Positions 49,921-59,957 of a stretch of DNA of 64,000 nt are shown here, piece after piece. Both the position numbers and the translations under genes were made by a program. Source of the DNA: Maribacter sp. MMG018 (lineage in GTDB: Bacteria > Bacteroidota > Bacteroidia > Flavobacteriales > Flavobacteriaceae); contig NZ_JAGJEC010000002.1 of NCBI RefSeq assembly GCF_018100785.1, positions 372,001 to 436,000 on the forward strand, read 5' to 3'. The notes below the pieces were generated by a model, which made no database searches, was not told the DNA's origin, and saw only the letters and a list, made by a program, of their open reading frames with translations. The stretch's first letter is position 1, and each line of letters opens with the position of its first letter.

Positions 49921-50631
49921 TTACTCCTTCTTTTTAAAGACACCTCTTAAGTCTGTATTGAACACAAGGCCCAATTGCAAACGATCGTAATTGGTACTGC
50001 TAAAATGATTTTTTAAGTACCCAAATTGCATGCTCAAGTCTTCGGTTACATTGATGCCCAAGGCTGCATAAAGTCTATTTTGCCCAAAAGCTTCATTTTG
50101 TAGGTTTATGAAGATTTCGTCATAAAAATTCAGAAAGAAAATATCCGTTAATGGTAATGTAACCTGCAACCTATACCTGGCACGGTGTTCCGTTCTGTCC
50201 AAATTCTGTTCCGGGTCGCTTAAAATATCGGTTTGGGAAATAAACCTTTGCTCTAAACGATAACGGTGTTCAAACAAAAACTCCCATACTTTGTTCTTTA
50301 AGATAAACTGTTCAAAAATTCTATGTTCGGTCAAATTGGCCGCGTCTAAACTACCTTCAAAAGTGGGGTCTGTATCTATGTAGCCATACCCGAGAGTGGC
50401 AATGGCGTCCGAATTAATGTGGTAGTTGATTCCGGTTCTTAATAATAATTGATTAAAATTAGAAGCAGTTTCGTAATATCTAAACTGAGCTTCGGTATGA
50501 ACACTCCATCTGTCCGAAATTTTATTGGTACCAAAATACATGAACCAACTTCCCAATTCGTTTTCTCCGTTTTCTTGGGCCATGGTCAAGGTAGATGTAA
50601 TGGTGAACAGTACAATAATTAATTTCTTCAT
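49921..50631 (-). CDS. DUF2490 outer-membrane protein
   Basis: A 236-residue exported protein of the DUF2490 family. After the signal peptide (ending TMAQ) it has GSWFMYFGTNKISDRWSVHTEAQFRYYE, then LRTGINYHINSDAIATLGYGYI and a C-terminal LQLGLVFNTDL strand. These are alternating beta strands of an outer-membrane barrel of about 10-12 strands. The function is unknown. It follows the BNR protein gene by 72 bases on the same strand and may share its transcript. Confidence 0.83.
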   Translation of the reverse strand: MKKLIIVLFTITSTLTMAQENGENELGSWFMYFGTNKISDRWSVHTEAQFRYYETASNFNQLLLRTGINYHINSDAIATLGYGYIDTDPTFEGSLDAANLTEHRIFEQFILKNKVWEFLFEHRYRLEQRFISQTDILSDPEQNLDRTEHRARYRLQVTLPLTDIFFLNFYDEIFINLQNEAFGQNRLYAALGINVTEDLSMQFGYLKNHFSSTNYDRLQLGLVFNTDLRGVFKKKE

Positions 50632-50703
50632 AAATAATTTTTTCTTTCGGTTTCTTAAAAAGTATGAATATTAGACTTTATCTTATTTTAATGCTTATAT
50701 CTA

Positions 50704-53700
50704 TTACTTTAAATTAAAAACCTCTGTCTTTTTGAATGGGGAAAGTTGTAGGCTTTCCATTTTTGTTTTGTATGCGTTCCATTCTGTTGAGAAAAAGGTG
50801 TTGGTTTTTTTCAAAGCGGATTGTAGTTCATCTTCTGCAAAGGCCATTAACTGTTTTTCGGTATCAGTAATGCCAGTTTGTCTAGAGCCCACATACCTTT
50901 GGGCACTCTGTATACGGTTCATAACCGTAATTTCTGGGTTTCTGGTAATTCCCTGTCTCTTGTCTATTTTTCCTATATATAGGGCAATTACGGAGTCTAT
51001 CTGCTTTACAATGGCTTTAGAGTCGTCTATTTGTTGTTTGTATTTTTCTTTATCAAGCTTTTTAAGGTCTTTTTGGTAACTTTCGGCTACTTCTTTGCTT
51101 TCTACCAATTGTTTAACCGCATCCGCCGCCGTTTGGGTATACTTCTCCAACTTTTTCTGATTTGCGTAGACCTCGTTGATAGCTGCGGTAGAAATGTTTA
51201 ACCTTGGGTCTGGTTTTACGGTAATTTGAGTTTCTTCCGTTGTATCGCCGTAATGTACTTTTATTGTATAAGTACCAGGTTTTACATCTACACCACCACG
51301 TTCGTTTTTACTTTTTCGAATTCTTCTGGAAGGCCTGTCCGGTCCTTTTTCATCCATTCTCCAATATATTCTATGAAAACCGGCCTTTTCTGGAGTCTTG
51401 TATTTTAAGGTGCGGATCAAACGGTCTCCATCATAAATGTCAAACTGAATAGAGTCTTTCTTTTGAACACCGGTCAGTTTCTTTCTATTTTCAGTTTTAT
51501 TTTCAGTTTTTGGTTTGCCGTTCTTTTTATTGCCAGATGGTTTTTCTTTGGTCAGGTCTTTTTTACCTTCTTTAATGTAATAGGTAATCATAGCGCCAGG
51601 TTTTCTGTTTTCTCCCTGATATAGGCCATCTGCACCAAATCTACTTCCGGTAGGTTGTTGGTATGCCGCTTGGTATGCGGTAGGTGGGGTAAACAATGCA
51701 ATATCTTTGTTCAAGATACTTTTGTCCTTTGCCAGCGCACGTAAGGGCCTAATGTCGTCTAAGACCCAAGCGGCTCTTCCAAAAGTACCGATCACTAAAT
51801 CGTGTTCTCTAGGATGAATCACCAAGTCTTTTGTAGAAACGGTAGGAAAACCTTCTGTCCATTTTTGCCATTTTGTTCCCGCATTAAAGGAAACATACAA
51901 TCCATCGTCAGTACCCAAAAACATTAAATTAGGGTTTTCGGGATCTTCGATAATTGATAAAGTATAGCTTTCAACATCATCACCATCTACTATTCTTGTC
52001 CATGTTTTTCCATAATCTTTGGTTCTGTATGCATAAGGGGTGTAATTGAACCTTCGATAGTCATTGGCAATTAAAAGCGCTTCTCCTTTATTTCTAGTGG
52101 AAGCCTTTATTTGTGGAATCCAGCTTCCCTTTGGTAATCCTTTAATGTTATCGGTTACTTCTGTCCAGGTCTGGCCCCCGTTTTGAGTGTAATGAACCTT
52201 ACCATCGTCTGAACCTGTCCAAAGCATACCTTTCTCAACGGGAGAAGGCTCTATGACCAAAATTGTCGTATGGTTTTCAGCACCCGTGGCGTCCATAGAA
52301 AGACCACCGCTCTCGCTTTGTTTTTGTTTTTCGGGATCATTGGTGGTCAAGTCGGGCGAAATCACTTTCCAGGTTAAACCTTTATCTGTGCTTTTATGAA
52401 CGAACTGACTCCCAAAATATACAGTGCTGGCATCAAATGGATCTTGGCTTATGGCCGAATTCCAATTAAAGCGAAGTTTCGTATCTGCATCTGGTGGAGT
52501 AGGGCGTACTATATAGTTGTTTCCCGTTAAATAATCGAACCTTTGTACATAACCTTGTTGGCTCATGGTATACCCATATCTAGAGTCTTCAGGGTCTGGC
52601 ACAACATCGAAACCGTCACCAAAACTTATCTCTTGCCAATAACTATTGCGTATGCCTTGTGCTTTCCATACATAGGCAGGACCCCTCCATGAGCCATTAT
52701 CTTGCATGCCCCCATATACATTATAAGGGAACTCGTTATCTGTGGCAATATGATAAAATTGGGCTACAGGCAAATTTCCTATAAATCGCCATGTTTTACC
52801 ACCATCTTTCGAAATATTAAGACCGCCATCGTTACCATCTAACATAAACTGGCCGTTATTAGGGTGGATCCAAAAGGCGTGGTGATCGGGGTGGATTCCA
52901 TTATCGGCACCATAGGCAGGCATTAATTGGCTAAAGTTCTTACCACCGTCTTGCGAAACGTTTACATAGGTAAATACAGAGAAAACCCTATTCTCATTTT
53001 CGGGATCAACATAGATTTCCGAATAGTAAAAAGGACGGTTGCCTATATCGCTTTTGTCATTTATTTTTTTCCATTTAAACCCACCGTCCTCAGATTTGTA
53101 GAGGGCATTCTTTTTAGCCTCTACCAAAGCATAGACAATATTGGGTTTTCCGGGGGCGATCGCTACACCGATCCTACCGAGGTCTCCTTTTGGAAGACCG
53201 TCTTCTTCTGTCAGTTTTTTCCAGTTTTTGCCACCATCGTGGGTCATATACAGGCCACTTCCCGGTCCACCAGAGTTAAAAAACCAAGGCTCTCTTTTGT
53301 GCTCCCACATGGCGGCGATCAATTTGTTGGGGTTGGTAGGGTCCATGATCAGGTCCGCGGCACCGGTCTTATTGTTTACAAAAAGAACCTTCTCCCAAGT
53401 TTCGCCGCCATCCGTTGTTTTATAGACGCCTCTCTCTGGGTGTTCTCCCCATGGGGAACCTATGGCACCCACATAAACCGTATTAGGATTCATGGGGTCT
53501 ATCTTAATTCTATGAATGTGCCTGGTTTTTTCCAGTCCCATAGATTTCCATGTTTTACCACCATCTAGTGATTTGAAAATACCATAACCTCCATTTACAC
53601 TATTTCTTGGGTTTCCTTCTCCCGTACCTACCCAAATTACAGAAGGGTTGTTTTGTTGAATGGCGACGGCACCGATAGAGGCGGTAACCTCATGGTCAAA

Positions 53701-53937
53701 AATGGGTGTCCATTTTGTGCCTCCAGAGGTTGATTTCCATAGGCCACCGGAAGCGGTGCCCACATACATTATATCTGGGTTTTCGGTGACAACATCAATG
53801 GCGGTTACACGGCCACTCATACCTCCAGGCCCTATGTTTCGGGGTTTTAGGTCTTGTGCCAGATCCATATTAAAGTCTTGTGCGCTAATAAAAAAAGATG
53901 CCAAAAGCATCAGAAGGGAAAGTAATTTTCGAGTCAT
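50704..53937 (-). CDS. Large exported BNR/VPS10-propeller protein
   Basis: A 1077-residue exported protein (signal ending FFISAQ). About 700 residues of BNR/VPS10-like repeats form two beta-propellers, with repeated SxDGGxTW units such as TSGGTKWTPIFDH, SLDGGKTWKSM and TTDGGETWEKV. A C-terminal immunoglobulin-like part and a helical end (about 880-1040, IDKRQGITRNPEITVMNRIQ) follow. A lysine-rich linker (about 790-820) joins them. Databases call this family glycosyl hydrolase or sialidase-like, but no sialidase Arg triad is evident, so enzymatic activity is doubtful. It is paralogous to 60174-63332. Confidence 0.85.
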   Translation of the reverse strand: MTRKLLSLLMLLASFFISAQDFNMDLAQDLKPRNIGPGGMSGRVTAIDVVTENPDIMYVGTASGGLWKSTSGGTKWTPIFDHEVTASIGAVAIQQNNPSVIWVGTGEGNPRNSVNGGYGIFKSLDGGKTWKSMGLEKTRHIHRIKIDPMNPNTVYVGAIGSPWGEHPERGVYKTTDGGETWEKVLFVNNKTGAADLIMDPTNPNKLIAAMWEHKREPWFFNSGGPGSGLYMTHDGGKNWKKLTEEDGLPKGDLGRIGVAIAPGKPNIVYALVEAKKNALYKSEDGGFKWKKINDKSDIGNRPFYYSEIYVDPENENRVFSVFTYVNVSQDGGKNFSQLMPAYGADNGIHPDHHAFWIHPNNGQFMLDGNDGGLNISKDGGKTWRFIGNLPVAQFYHIATDNEFPYNVYGGMQDNGSWRGPAYVWKAQGIRNSYWQEISFGDGFDVVPDPEDSRYGYTMSQQGYVQRFDYLTGNNYIVRPTPPDADTKLRFNWNSAISQDPFDASTVYFGSQFVHKSTDKGLTWKVISPDLTTNDPEKQKQSESGGLSMDATGAENHTTILVIEPSPVEKGMLWTGSDDGKVHYTQNGGQTWTEVTDNIKGLPKGSWIPQIKASTRNKGEALLIANDYRRFNYTPYAYRTKDYGKTWTRIVDGDDVESYTLSIIEDPENPNLMFLGTDDGLYVSFNAGTKWQKWTEGFPTVSTKDLVIHPREHDLVIGTFGRAAWVLDDIRPLRALAKDKSILNKDIALFTPPTAYQAAYQQPTGSRFGADGLYQGENRKPGAMITYYIKEGKKDLTKEKPSGNKKNGKPKTENKTENRKKLTGVQKKDSIQFDIYDGDRLIRTLKYKTPEKAGFHRIYWRMDEKGPDRPSRRIRKSKNERGGVDVKPGTYTIKVHYGDTTEETQITVKPDPRLNISTAAINEVYANQKKLEKYTQTAADAVKQLVESKEVAESYQKDLKKLDKEKYKQQIDDSKAIVKQIDSVIALYIGKIDKRQGITRNPEITVMNRIQSAQRYVGSRQTGITDTEKQLMAFAEDELQSALKKTNTFFSTEWNAYKTKMESLQLSPFKKTEVFNLK

Positions 53938-54043
53938 TTTTAAGTTTGTTAGTTAGTTGCCTAAATATAATTGAAAAGAAAGATTGGGGGTCTTAAAACC
54001 ATGTTAAGAGATGGTTTAATTCATTATGGTAGCATGGCTGATT

Positions 54044-54634
54044 TTATTTTTCAAATATCCCGAAAAGCTCGTTTCCTTGTCGTGGGGCAATCGAATTATA
54101 GCAACGATCAAAAGTAATTATTTTAAAAAACGGGGATAGGTAGCTTATATACAGATCTTTATTTCCACCAAAAGGTCTTTTTATCATGTCTCCGGTTAAT
54201 GGAATGTCGAACCAAAGACCTACCAATTTTCCGTTTGGCTTTAAAAGTTCTGACATGTGTTTGGCATATGCGGCCCTATTCTCGTACGTGGGAACCATTG
54301 AACAGAAAAAGGTCTGTTCTATTATAAGATCGTACTGCCCCTCAAATTCAAAAAAATCGGAACAGTGTATTTGTTTTTTGGGAAAGTCGGGGTTTCGTTT
54401 TTTAAAATATTTTAATGGAATTTCTGAAATATCTAAAATATGAACATTTTTAAAGCCCTGTTTCCAAAGATATTCCACCTCATATCCATTTCCGGCCCCA
54501 GGAACCAATATTTTTAGGGATGTATCTGTTAGTTGGTCTATATACGTCTTGATAGGCGTGGCCACATACCCAATATCCCAACCTGTTTTGTCTTCCTTAT
54601 AACGTTGGGTCCAGTAGTCTTCCTCTTTTTTCAA
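54044..54634 (-). CDS. TPMT-family SAM-dependent methyltransferase
   Basis: A 196-residue cytoplasmic methyltransferase of the thiopurine S-methyltransferase-like family (PF05724). It starts with EDYWTQRYKEDKTGWDIGY, then ILVPGAGNGYEVEYLW (cofactor motif), VHILDISEIPLKYF, EQTFFCSMVPTYENR, and KPNGKLVGLWFDIPLTG. These proteins methylate thiols, selenium or tellurium compounds, or halide ions. The sequence does not settle which. It stands alone, upstream of the tricorn gene on the opposite strand. Confidence 0.87.
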   Translation of the reverse strand: MKKEEDYWTQRYKEDKTGWDIGYVATPIKTYIDQLTDTSLKILVPGAGNGYEVEYLWKQGFKNVHILDISEIPLKYFKKRNPDFPKKQIHCSDFFEFEGQYDLIIEQTFFCSMVPTYENRAAYAKHMSELLKPNGKLVGLWFDIPLTGDMIKRPFGGNKDLYISYLSPFFKIITFDRCYNSIAPRQGNELFGIFEK

Positions 54635-54713
54635 TTGCTATGTCTTTTTTAATGTACTCAGTAAAATTACTTATTTGTAGTTTAATAAAAATGACATCTA
54701 AGGTTAAACAAAA

Positions 54714-54744
54714 TTGTGAGCGTTGTATCAATTTCCTATCTTTC
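54714..54744 (+). promoter_or_regulatory. Promoter of the tricorn-like protease gene
   Basis: TTG at 54714-54716, a 20-base spacer, then TATCTTTC at 54737-54744, one mismatch from TAnnTTTG. The start codon at 54777 follows after about 32 bases, with an A-rich stretch before the ATG. Confidence 0.5.
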
Positions 54745-54776
54745 AAAATCTTCAATTATCAACAAAAAACAACTAA

Positions 54777-57700
54777 ATGAAAGCTTATTTCTTGACCGCA
54801 TTTACCATTTGTTTTTCCATTATGTCCATGGCGCAAACAAGCCCGAAATGGGCACGGTACCCGGCAATATCACCAAATGGTGAAGTCATTGCCTTCACCT
54901 ATAAGGGCAACCTATTTTCTGTTCCTACAAATGGGGGTGTGGCAAAGCAGTTAACGTTTCACTCGGCGCATGATTATGCACCCGTATGGAGCAAGAATGG
55001 CCGGCAATTGGCATTTGCCTCTAATAGGTATGGTAATTTTGATGTATATGTGATGGACGCCGAAGGTGGTGAAGCTAAAAGATTGACCTTTCACAGTAAC
55101 GATGAAACACCTTATAGTTTTTCGGCAGACGGCAGTAACGTACTTTTTGGGGCGGCACGGTTAGATGCTGCGACCCATCGGCAATACCCTACAGGTTCAC
55201 AGCCAGAACTATATAGTGTTCCGGTAACAGGGGGTAGGGTAGATCAGGTGCTTACGGTACCAGCAGAAAATGTTCAGGTAAACGGCGATGGTACTAAATT
55301 GGTGTATCAAGATAAAAAAGGATATGAAGACACCTTTAGAAAACATCATACTTCTGCCATTACCAGAGATATATGGATTTACGATTTTGCAACGGGAAAA
55401 CATGAAAAAGTGACCAATTTTAAAGGAGAGGACCGTAATCCGGTATTTTCCAAAGATGGTAACACCCTTTATTATTTAAGTGAAAGGGAAGGTACTTTCA
55501 ATGTGTTTTCAAGAGCTTTGAACGGTGGGTCACAAATTCAGACTCTTACCAATTTTAAAACGCATCCCGTTCGTTCATTAAGTATTGGTAATGGTACGTT
55601 GGCTTTTGGTTATGATGGTGAGATTTATACTCTGGAACCTGGTGAATCTGCCCAAAAAGTAAATATTATTATTAGAACACAAGAAGATACGAACCCCATA
55701 GAGTATGTGACCGTAAATGGGGGTGTACGGGAAATGGACGTGGCACCAAACGGCAAAGAAATTGCTTTTATAAGCAGGGGAGAGGTTTTTGTTACCTCTG
55801 TAGATGGATCATTGACCAAGCGTATCACCAATACCCCAGAACAAGAACGTTTTGTTAAATTCATGCCCGATGGCAAATCGGTTGCCTATGCCAGTGAGCG
55901 TGACGGAAAATGGACTATTTTCAAATCATCGAAAGTACGTTCTGAAGAGCCTTATTTTTTTGCAGCCACTTTGTTTAAGGAAGACACGTTGATTACGGCA
56001 AAAACCGATGTGTACCTACCGGAATTTTCTCCCGATAGCACCTATATTGCCTATATTGAGGATAGAAGAAACTTGAAAGTAAAGAACCTTAAGACCAATG
56101 AGGTATATACTTTGTTGACGCAGAAAGAGCTTTTTCATATGCGAGATGGCGATAAGTATTTTAAATGGAGTCCCGATAGTAATTGGCTATTGGTAGATTG
56201 GAGCGTTTCGTTAAGTAATTCTGAAGTATTGTTGATTTCGAAAGACGGGACAAAACGAAAAAACCTGACCGAAAGCGGTTATTATGATAGTTCTCCGAAA
56301 TGGGTAAATGAAGGTAATCAAATTCTTTACTTTACCAACCGAGATGGATTAAGGAGCTATGCTACAAGTGGAAGATCTGAGATGGACGTGTATACCATGT
56401 TCTTAAATAAGGAAGGATGGGACAAGTTTAATAAATCGAAAGAGGAATACGATCTGTTAAAGATGATAGAAGAGGCTTCCAAAGACAAAAAGAAGGATGC
56501 CGAATCTGAGGGCAAGAAAAAGAAGAAATCTAAAAAGGAGGCAAAACCTGTTAAAGAACTAAAATTTGATTTGGAAGATGTAGACCGCAGAAAAGCACGG
56601 TTAACCATACATTCTTCGTTACTTTCCGATGCCGTTCTTTCCAAAGACTGTGAAAAACTATACTACCTTACCCGTTTTGAAAAAGATTTAAATCTATGGG
56701 AAACCGAAATACGTACCAAGAATACAAAAATGCTTATTTCTTTAGGGGCAAGATCCGGAAGTTTACAATGGGATGCCAAAAAAGAAAACCTGTTCTTGTT
56801 GTCCGACGGTAAAATAGCCAAGGTAGATCTGAAGGCCAAGAAAACTAAGCCGGTAAAGATAAGTTCAGAAATGGTATTGGATGCGGAAGCGGAGCGCCAA
56901 TATATGTTCGATCATATATGGTTGCGGACCAATGCAATCTTTTACACCTCTACTTTTCATGGAATAGATTGGAAAGCAATGCGTGCGGAGTATGAAAAGT
57001 ACTTGCCTCATATTGGAAACGATTATGAGTTTGCAGAAATGATATCTGAAATGTTGGGAGAATTGAATGTGAGCCATGCCGGAGCCCGTTTTTCAAAGAA
57101 TGTTAAAAATGGGGATAAAACTGCTTCATTAGGAGTGTTTTATGACTATGGGTACCAAGGTGACGGATTAAAGATTACAGAGATCATAAAAGGCGGACCT
57201 TTGGACAAATCCGGTTTTGATATTGAACCCGGTATGATCATTGAAAAAATAAATGGTACGGTTATAGGAAACTCAATAGATGCGGCCCACTACCTAAACC
57301 GTATCGAAGGTGATTTTACCCTATTGGACATATTGGATAAAAATGGAAAAAGAAAGCAAATAACCGTAAAGCCTATTTCACTGAGGGAAGAAGGTAGGTT
57401 GTTGTACGATAGATGGGTAAAAAACAACGAAAAAGAGGTTTTGGCCAAGAGCAACGGTACGTTGGGTTATGTGCATATACCTGGAATGAGTGATGGTCCT
57501 TACCGTACTATTTATGAAGAAATGCTAGGTAAGTTCCATGATAAAAAAGGAGTTATTGTAGATACCCGTTTTAATGGCGGGGGAGATTTGGTGGCCGACT
57601 TGGCCATGTTCTTTACCGGTGTACCATTTTTGTCGTATGAGACCGAGTCTAGAGTTGTGGGCGGAGAGCCGACCTCTCGTTGGACAAAACCAACTTTGGC

Positions 57701-58007
57701 CATGTTCAACGAATCAATGTACAGCGATGGTTCGTGTTTTGCCAGTGGATATGTAGATCTGAAAATTGGAAAGACCGTGGGTATGCCCGTACCCGGTACT
57801 TGTAGTTTTGCAGGTTGGGAAGGATTACCGAACGGAGGTCGTTGGGGCGTGGTACCCGTTAGTGCCAAGAACAAGGCAGGGGAGTGGATGGAAAACAATG
57901 AGACCAATCCGGATATTATAGTGAAAAATCAACCAGAGATCATAGCCAAAGGTGTAGATCAGCAATTGGAAAAGTCTATTGAAGTATTGATGAAAGAGGT
58001 AGAGTAG
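54777..58007 (+). CDS. Tricorn-like S41 serine protease
   Basis: A 1076-residue exported protease (signal ending SMAQ). The N-terminal two-thirds are TolB/WD40-like propeller repeats (PAISPNGEVIAF, APVWSKNGRQLAF), with a lysine-rich insert at about 565-595. Then come the tricorn core (ELNVSHAG with His767), a PDZ domain (about 780-860) and an S41 peptidase domain. The nucleophile is Ser983, followed by Asp984 (MYSDGSC), matching tricorn Ser965-Asp966, and GGGDLVADLA forms the oxyanion side. It degrades peptides in the periplasm. It sits between the two BNR proteins. Confidence 0.9.
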   Translation: MKAYFLTAFTICFSIMSMAQTSPKWARYPAISPNGEVIAFTYKGNLFSVPTNGGVAKQLTFHSAHDYAPVWSKNGRQLAFASNRYGNFDVYVMDAEGGEAKRLTFHSNDETPYSFSADGSNVLFGAARLDAATHRQYPTGSQPELYSVPVTGGRVDQVLTVPAENVQVNGDGTKLVYQDKKGYEDTFRKHHTSAITRDIWIYDFATGKHEKVTNFKGEDRNPVFSKDGNTLYYLSEREGTFNVFSRALNGGSQIQTLTNFKTHPVRSLSIGNGTLAFGYDGEIYTLEPGESAQKVNIIIRTQEDTNPIEYVTVNGGVREMDVAPNGKEIAFISRGEVFVTSVDGSLTKRITNTPEQERFVKFMPDGKSVAYASERDGKWTIFKSSKVRSEEPYFFAATLFKEDTLITAKTDVYLPEFSPDSTYIAYIEDRRNLKVKNLKTNEVYTLLTQKELFHMRDGDKYFKWSPDSNWLLVDWSVSLSNSEVLLISKDGTKRKNLTESGYYDSSPKWVNEGNQILYFTNRDGLRSYATSGRSEMDVYTMFLNKEGWDKFNKSKEEYDLLKMIEEASKDKKKDAESEGKKKKKSKKEAKPVKELKFDLEDVDRRKARLTIHSSLLSDAVLSKDCEKLYYLTRFEKDLNLWETEIRTKNTKMLISLGARSGSLQWDAKKENLFLLSDGKIAKVDLKAKKTKPVKISSEMVLDAEAERQYMFDHIWLRTNAIFYTSTFHGIDWKAMRAEYEKYLPHIGNDYEFAEMISEMLGELNVSHAGARFSKNVKNGDKTASLGVFYDYGYQGDGLKITEIIKGGPLDKSGFDIEPGMIIEKINGTVIGNSIDAAHYLNRIEGDFTLLDILDKNGKRKQITVKPISLREEGRLLYDRWVKNNEKEVLAKSNGTLGYVHIPGMSDGPYRTIYEEMLGKFHDKKGVIVDTRFNGGGDLVADLAMFFTGVPFLSYETESRVVGGEPTSRWTKPTLAMFNESMYSDGSCFASGYVDLKIGKTVGMPVPGTCSFAGWEGLPNGGRWGVVPVSAKNKAGEWMENNETNPDIIVKNQPEIIAKGVDQQLEKSIEVLMKEVE

Positions 58008-58128
58008 GTATTCATAAAAAATAGGTAATATAAAATAAATGGTTTATTGCCATTGTCGGCATTAAGCTGATTTTACGCTATTGGTCTGAAAACAAAACCA
58101 TTGTGGTGAGGTACAATGAATTGTTTCA

Positions 58129-58467
58129 TTATTGAGTGGCTTTTCGTTTATGATTTAGTAATATAAGATAGTTTACTAGCATTACGAAAAGCCCTAATAA
58201 TATAAATAGGGCCGAATGTATGGCGTTCAATATGATAAAATTGGTGCTCATTCCTGTCAACAGGGAATACCAGAAAAAGGGACAGAATATACCCACTAAA
58301 GATATATTCCGTCCTGTTTTCATTCCTTTTTTTAATCTTGCTGTTTTATTGTCATTCTCTTGAACTGTTTGTTTTTTACCCTTAACAACAGCAATGCATT
58401 TTTTTCCGGCCAAAGTATACGGACATGCTTTGATCATTGATTTAATAAAGCTGACGATAGTATTCAT
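58129..58467 (-). CDS. Small membrane protein of the ArsR-permease operon
   Basis: A 112-residue protein with two membrane helices (about 55-72 and 80-104). Its soluble N-terminal part holds two cysteines in CPYTLAGKKC, possibly a metal- or thiol-binding motif. I recognise no family. It starts 6 bases after the permease stop, so it is co-translated with it and probably helps the same metal-related job. Confidence 0.65.
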   Translation of the reverse strand: MNTIVSFIKSMIKACPYTLAGKKCIAVVKGKKQTVQENDNKTARLKKGMKTGRNISLVGIFCPFFWYSLLTGMSTNFIILNAIHSALFILLGLFVMLVNYLILLNHKRKATQ

Positions 58468-58473
58468 GTTATT

Positions 58474-59484
58474 TTAGAATAGAAAATAAAATAAAAATCC
58501 ACCTACAATTGCCATTGCCATTACAGCAACAATAAAAGCTATGATTGCTTTAGGTTTTAGCATAGATGAGATAATCGCTATTTCGGGTAAACTTGCACCG
58601 GTGCCACCTATGATCAGGGCCATAGCCGCTCCCATACTCATTCCCTTTCCGATAAGGGCACTCAAGATAGGAATAGCCATTTCTATTCGTAGATATAAGG
58701 GTACACCAATGACCGCTGCAATAGGAATGGCAAAAGGACTATTGTTTCCCAAATATTCCTGAACCCATTCATCGGGTACAAATACGGCGGAAATAGCACT
58801 AATCAGAGCTCCTAATATTACGTATGGAAAAATACGTTTAAACAAGGCTAGGGCAAATGAAAATGCCTCTTTTAATTTTGTGTTGGAGTGATTTGTTTGG
58901 CTACATGCAGAAGTCGATGACGATATTTTTGGGTCATTTTTACTATTTGCATTTTGGTCAGTTATGTCAGAACAAGATGGGGCCGTGGCTCCACAGGTGG
59001 TTTTGGGTTCGGAAGAGCATGTAGAAGGCGTTGTTTTTTTGCTTAGGCCTATTCTTTTTACTTCATTTTTTAAAGATGTTTTACCCACAACGGTACCTAT
59101 TAGTACGGCACCTAAAAAGACAACAAGAAAATAGATTAAAGCCACTTGCCACCCAAAAACGCCAAAAATGAAACCTACGACCACAAAATTGGCCAGTGGA
59201 GCGGAAAGTAAAAATGAAAAAACCATTGAAAAAGGCGCTCCCATTTCTATCATGCCCATAGACACAGGTACCATTGAAGCACTACAAAAAGGGGTAGGTA
59301 CACCTAGTAGAGCCCCTGTAAGACCACTGTACTTACCCGTTTTGGCCAGTTTTTTTTGCAGTTTTTCTTGAGGAATAAAAGCCCTTACCATTCCTGTAAG
59401 AATGGATACTAGAGCGATAATCAAAACCAATACTCCTCCCACATGTATAAATTCGTTTAAGGCTAAAGTCAATTTTTCGTTCAT
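58474..59484 (-). CDS. ArsP/DUF318-type permease with cysteine-rich loop
   Basis: A 336-residue permease of PF03773. The two halves each have helices around LLGVPTPFCSASMVPVSMGMIEMGAPFS and IGVPLYLRIEMAIPILSALIGKGMS. Between them lies a hydrophilic loop (about residues 155-210) with five cysteines (STCSS, TTCG, PSCSD, SACSQ) and many Ser/Thr/Asn. The family moves organoarsenicals, arsenite or metal ions out of the cell, and the loop cysteines suggest a soft metal or arsenic ligand. The frame is open to 59541, but the ATG at 59484 fits the family. It lies 96 bases after the ArsR gene. Confidence 0.83.
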   Translation of the reverse strand: MNEKLTLALNEFIHVGGVLVLIIALVSILTGMVRAFIPQEKLQKKLAKTGKYSGLTGALLGVPTPFCSASMVPVSMGMIEMGAPFSMVFSFLLSAPLANFVVVGFIFGVFGWQVALIYFLVVFLGAVLIGTVVGKTSLKNEVKRIGLSKKTTPSTCSSEPKTTCGATAPSCSDITDQNANSKNDPKISSSTSACSQTNHSNTKLKEAFSFALALFKRIFPYVILGALISAISAVFVPDEWVQEYLGNNSPFAIPIAAVIGVPLYLRIEMAIPILSALIGKGMSMGAAMALIIGGTGASLPEIAIISSMLKPKAIIAFIVAVMAMAIVGGFLFYFLF

Positions 59485-59515
59485 AATATGTAATTCATTA
59501 AAGTTTAAAATTTTT

Positions 59516-59546
59516 ACATGTATATATGCACATATCAACATATGTT
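59516..59546. promoter_or_regulatory. Candidate ArsR operator before the permease gene
   Basis: The stretch from 59516 contains ACATG, then ATATGCACATATC and the perfect palindrome AACATATGTT at 59537-59546. The CATATG core and the GCACATAT words also occur in the site before the ArsR gene. It lies between the ArsR stop and the permease start, so the two genes may be separately controlled. Confidence 0.45.
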
Positions 59547-59580
59547 TTGATAAAAAAAAGTGTTTTTAACTTATAGGGTG

Positions 59581-59943
59581 TTAAGAACCTTCTTCTTTAG
59601 TATCTATATCGTTTTCACGCATTGTTAACCTCCTTTTACATTTCATCATTTCAGTGGTCATTTCTGTGTCGGGTATAGAGCAGATAGCTTTTTGGATCAA
59701 GTCCCCAAACTCTTCTTTCATGGGGGATAGGTAGTAAAACACCCATTTCCCTTCTTTTACTTCATCGATTAATTGGGCATCTTTTAATATCCTTAAATGA
59801 CGTGACACGTTGTATTGGTATTCTTCCAACACATCAACAATTTCAGAAACGCAGATCTTTTCATCAATATTTATAAGTAACCACATTATCTTTAATCTGG
59901 TCATATCCGATAAGGCCTTAAAAATTTTGATGTAATTATCCAT
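59581..59943 (-). CDS. ArsR/SmtB-family metalloregulator
   Basis: A 120-residue winged-helix repressor. The start DNYIKIFKALSDMTRLKIM is typical. Cys31 in ICVSEIVDVLEEYQYNVSRHLRILK (read across helices 3-4) sits where ArsR proteins bind arsenite, with further cysteines at 88 and 102. The usual second cysteine two residues on is replaced by Ser, so the site may be three-point through the C-terminal cysteines. The regulator is expected to leave DNA on metal binding and so turn on the permease behind it. Confidence 0.88.
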   Translation of the reverse strand: MDNYIKIFKALSDMTRLKIMWLLINIDEKICVSEIVDVLEEYQYNVSRHLRILKDAQLIDEVKEGKWVFYYLSPMKEEFGDLIQKAICSIPDTEMTTEMMKCKRRLTMRENDIDTKEEGS

Positions 59944-59957
59944 TTCTTATTGGTTTT

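Noticed and set aside
52927..53568. A 213-codon open frame on the plus strand
   Set aside because: It lies wholly antisense to the BNR protein gene, whose repeats, signal peptide and paralogue show that the minus strand is coding. The plus-strand translation has no recognisable fold.
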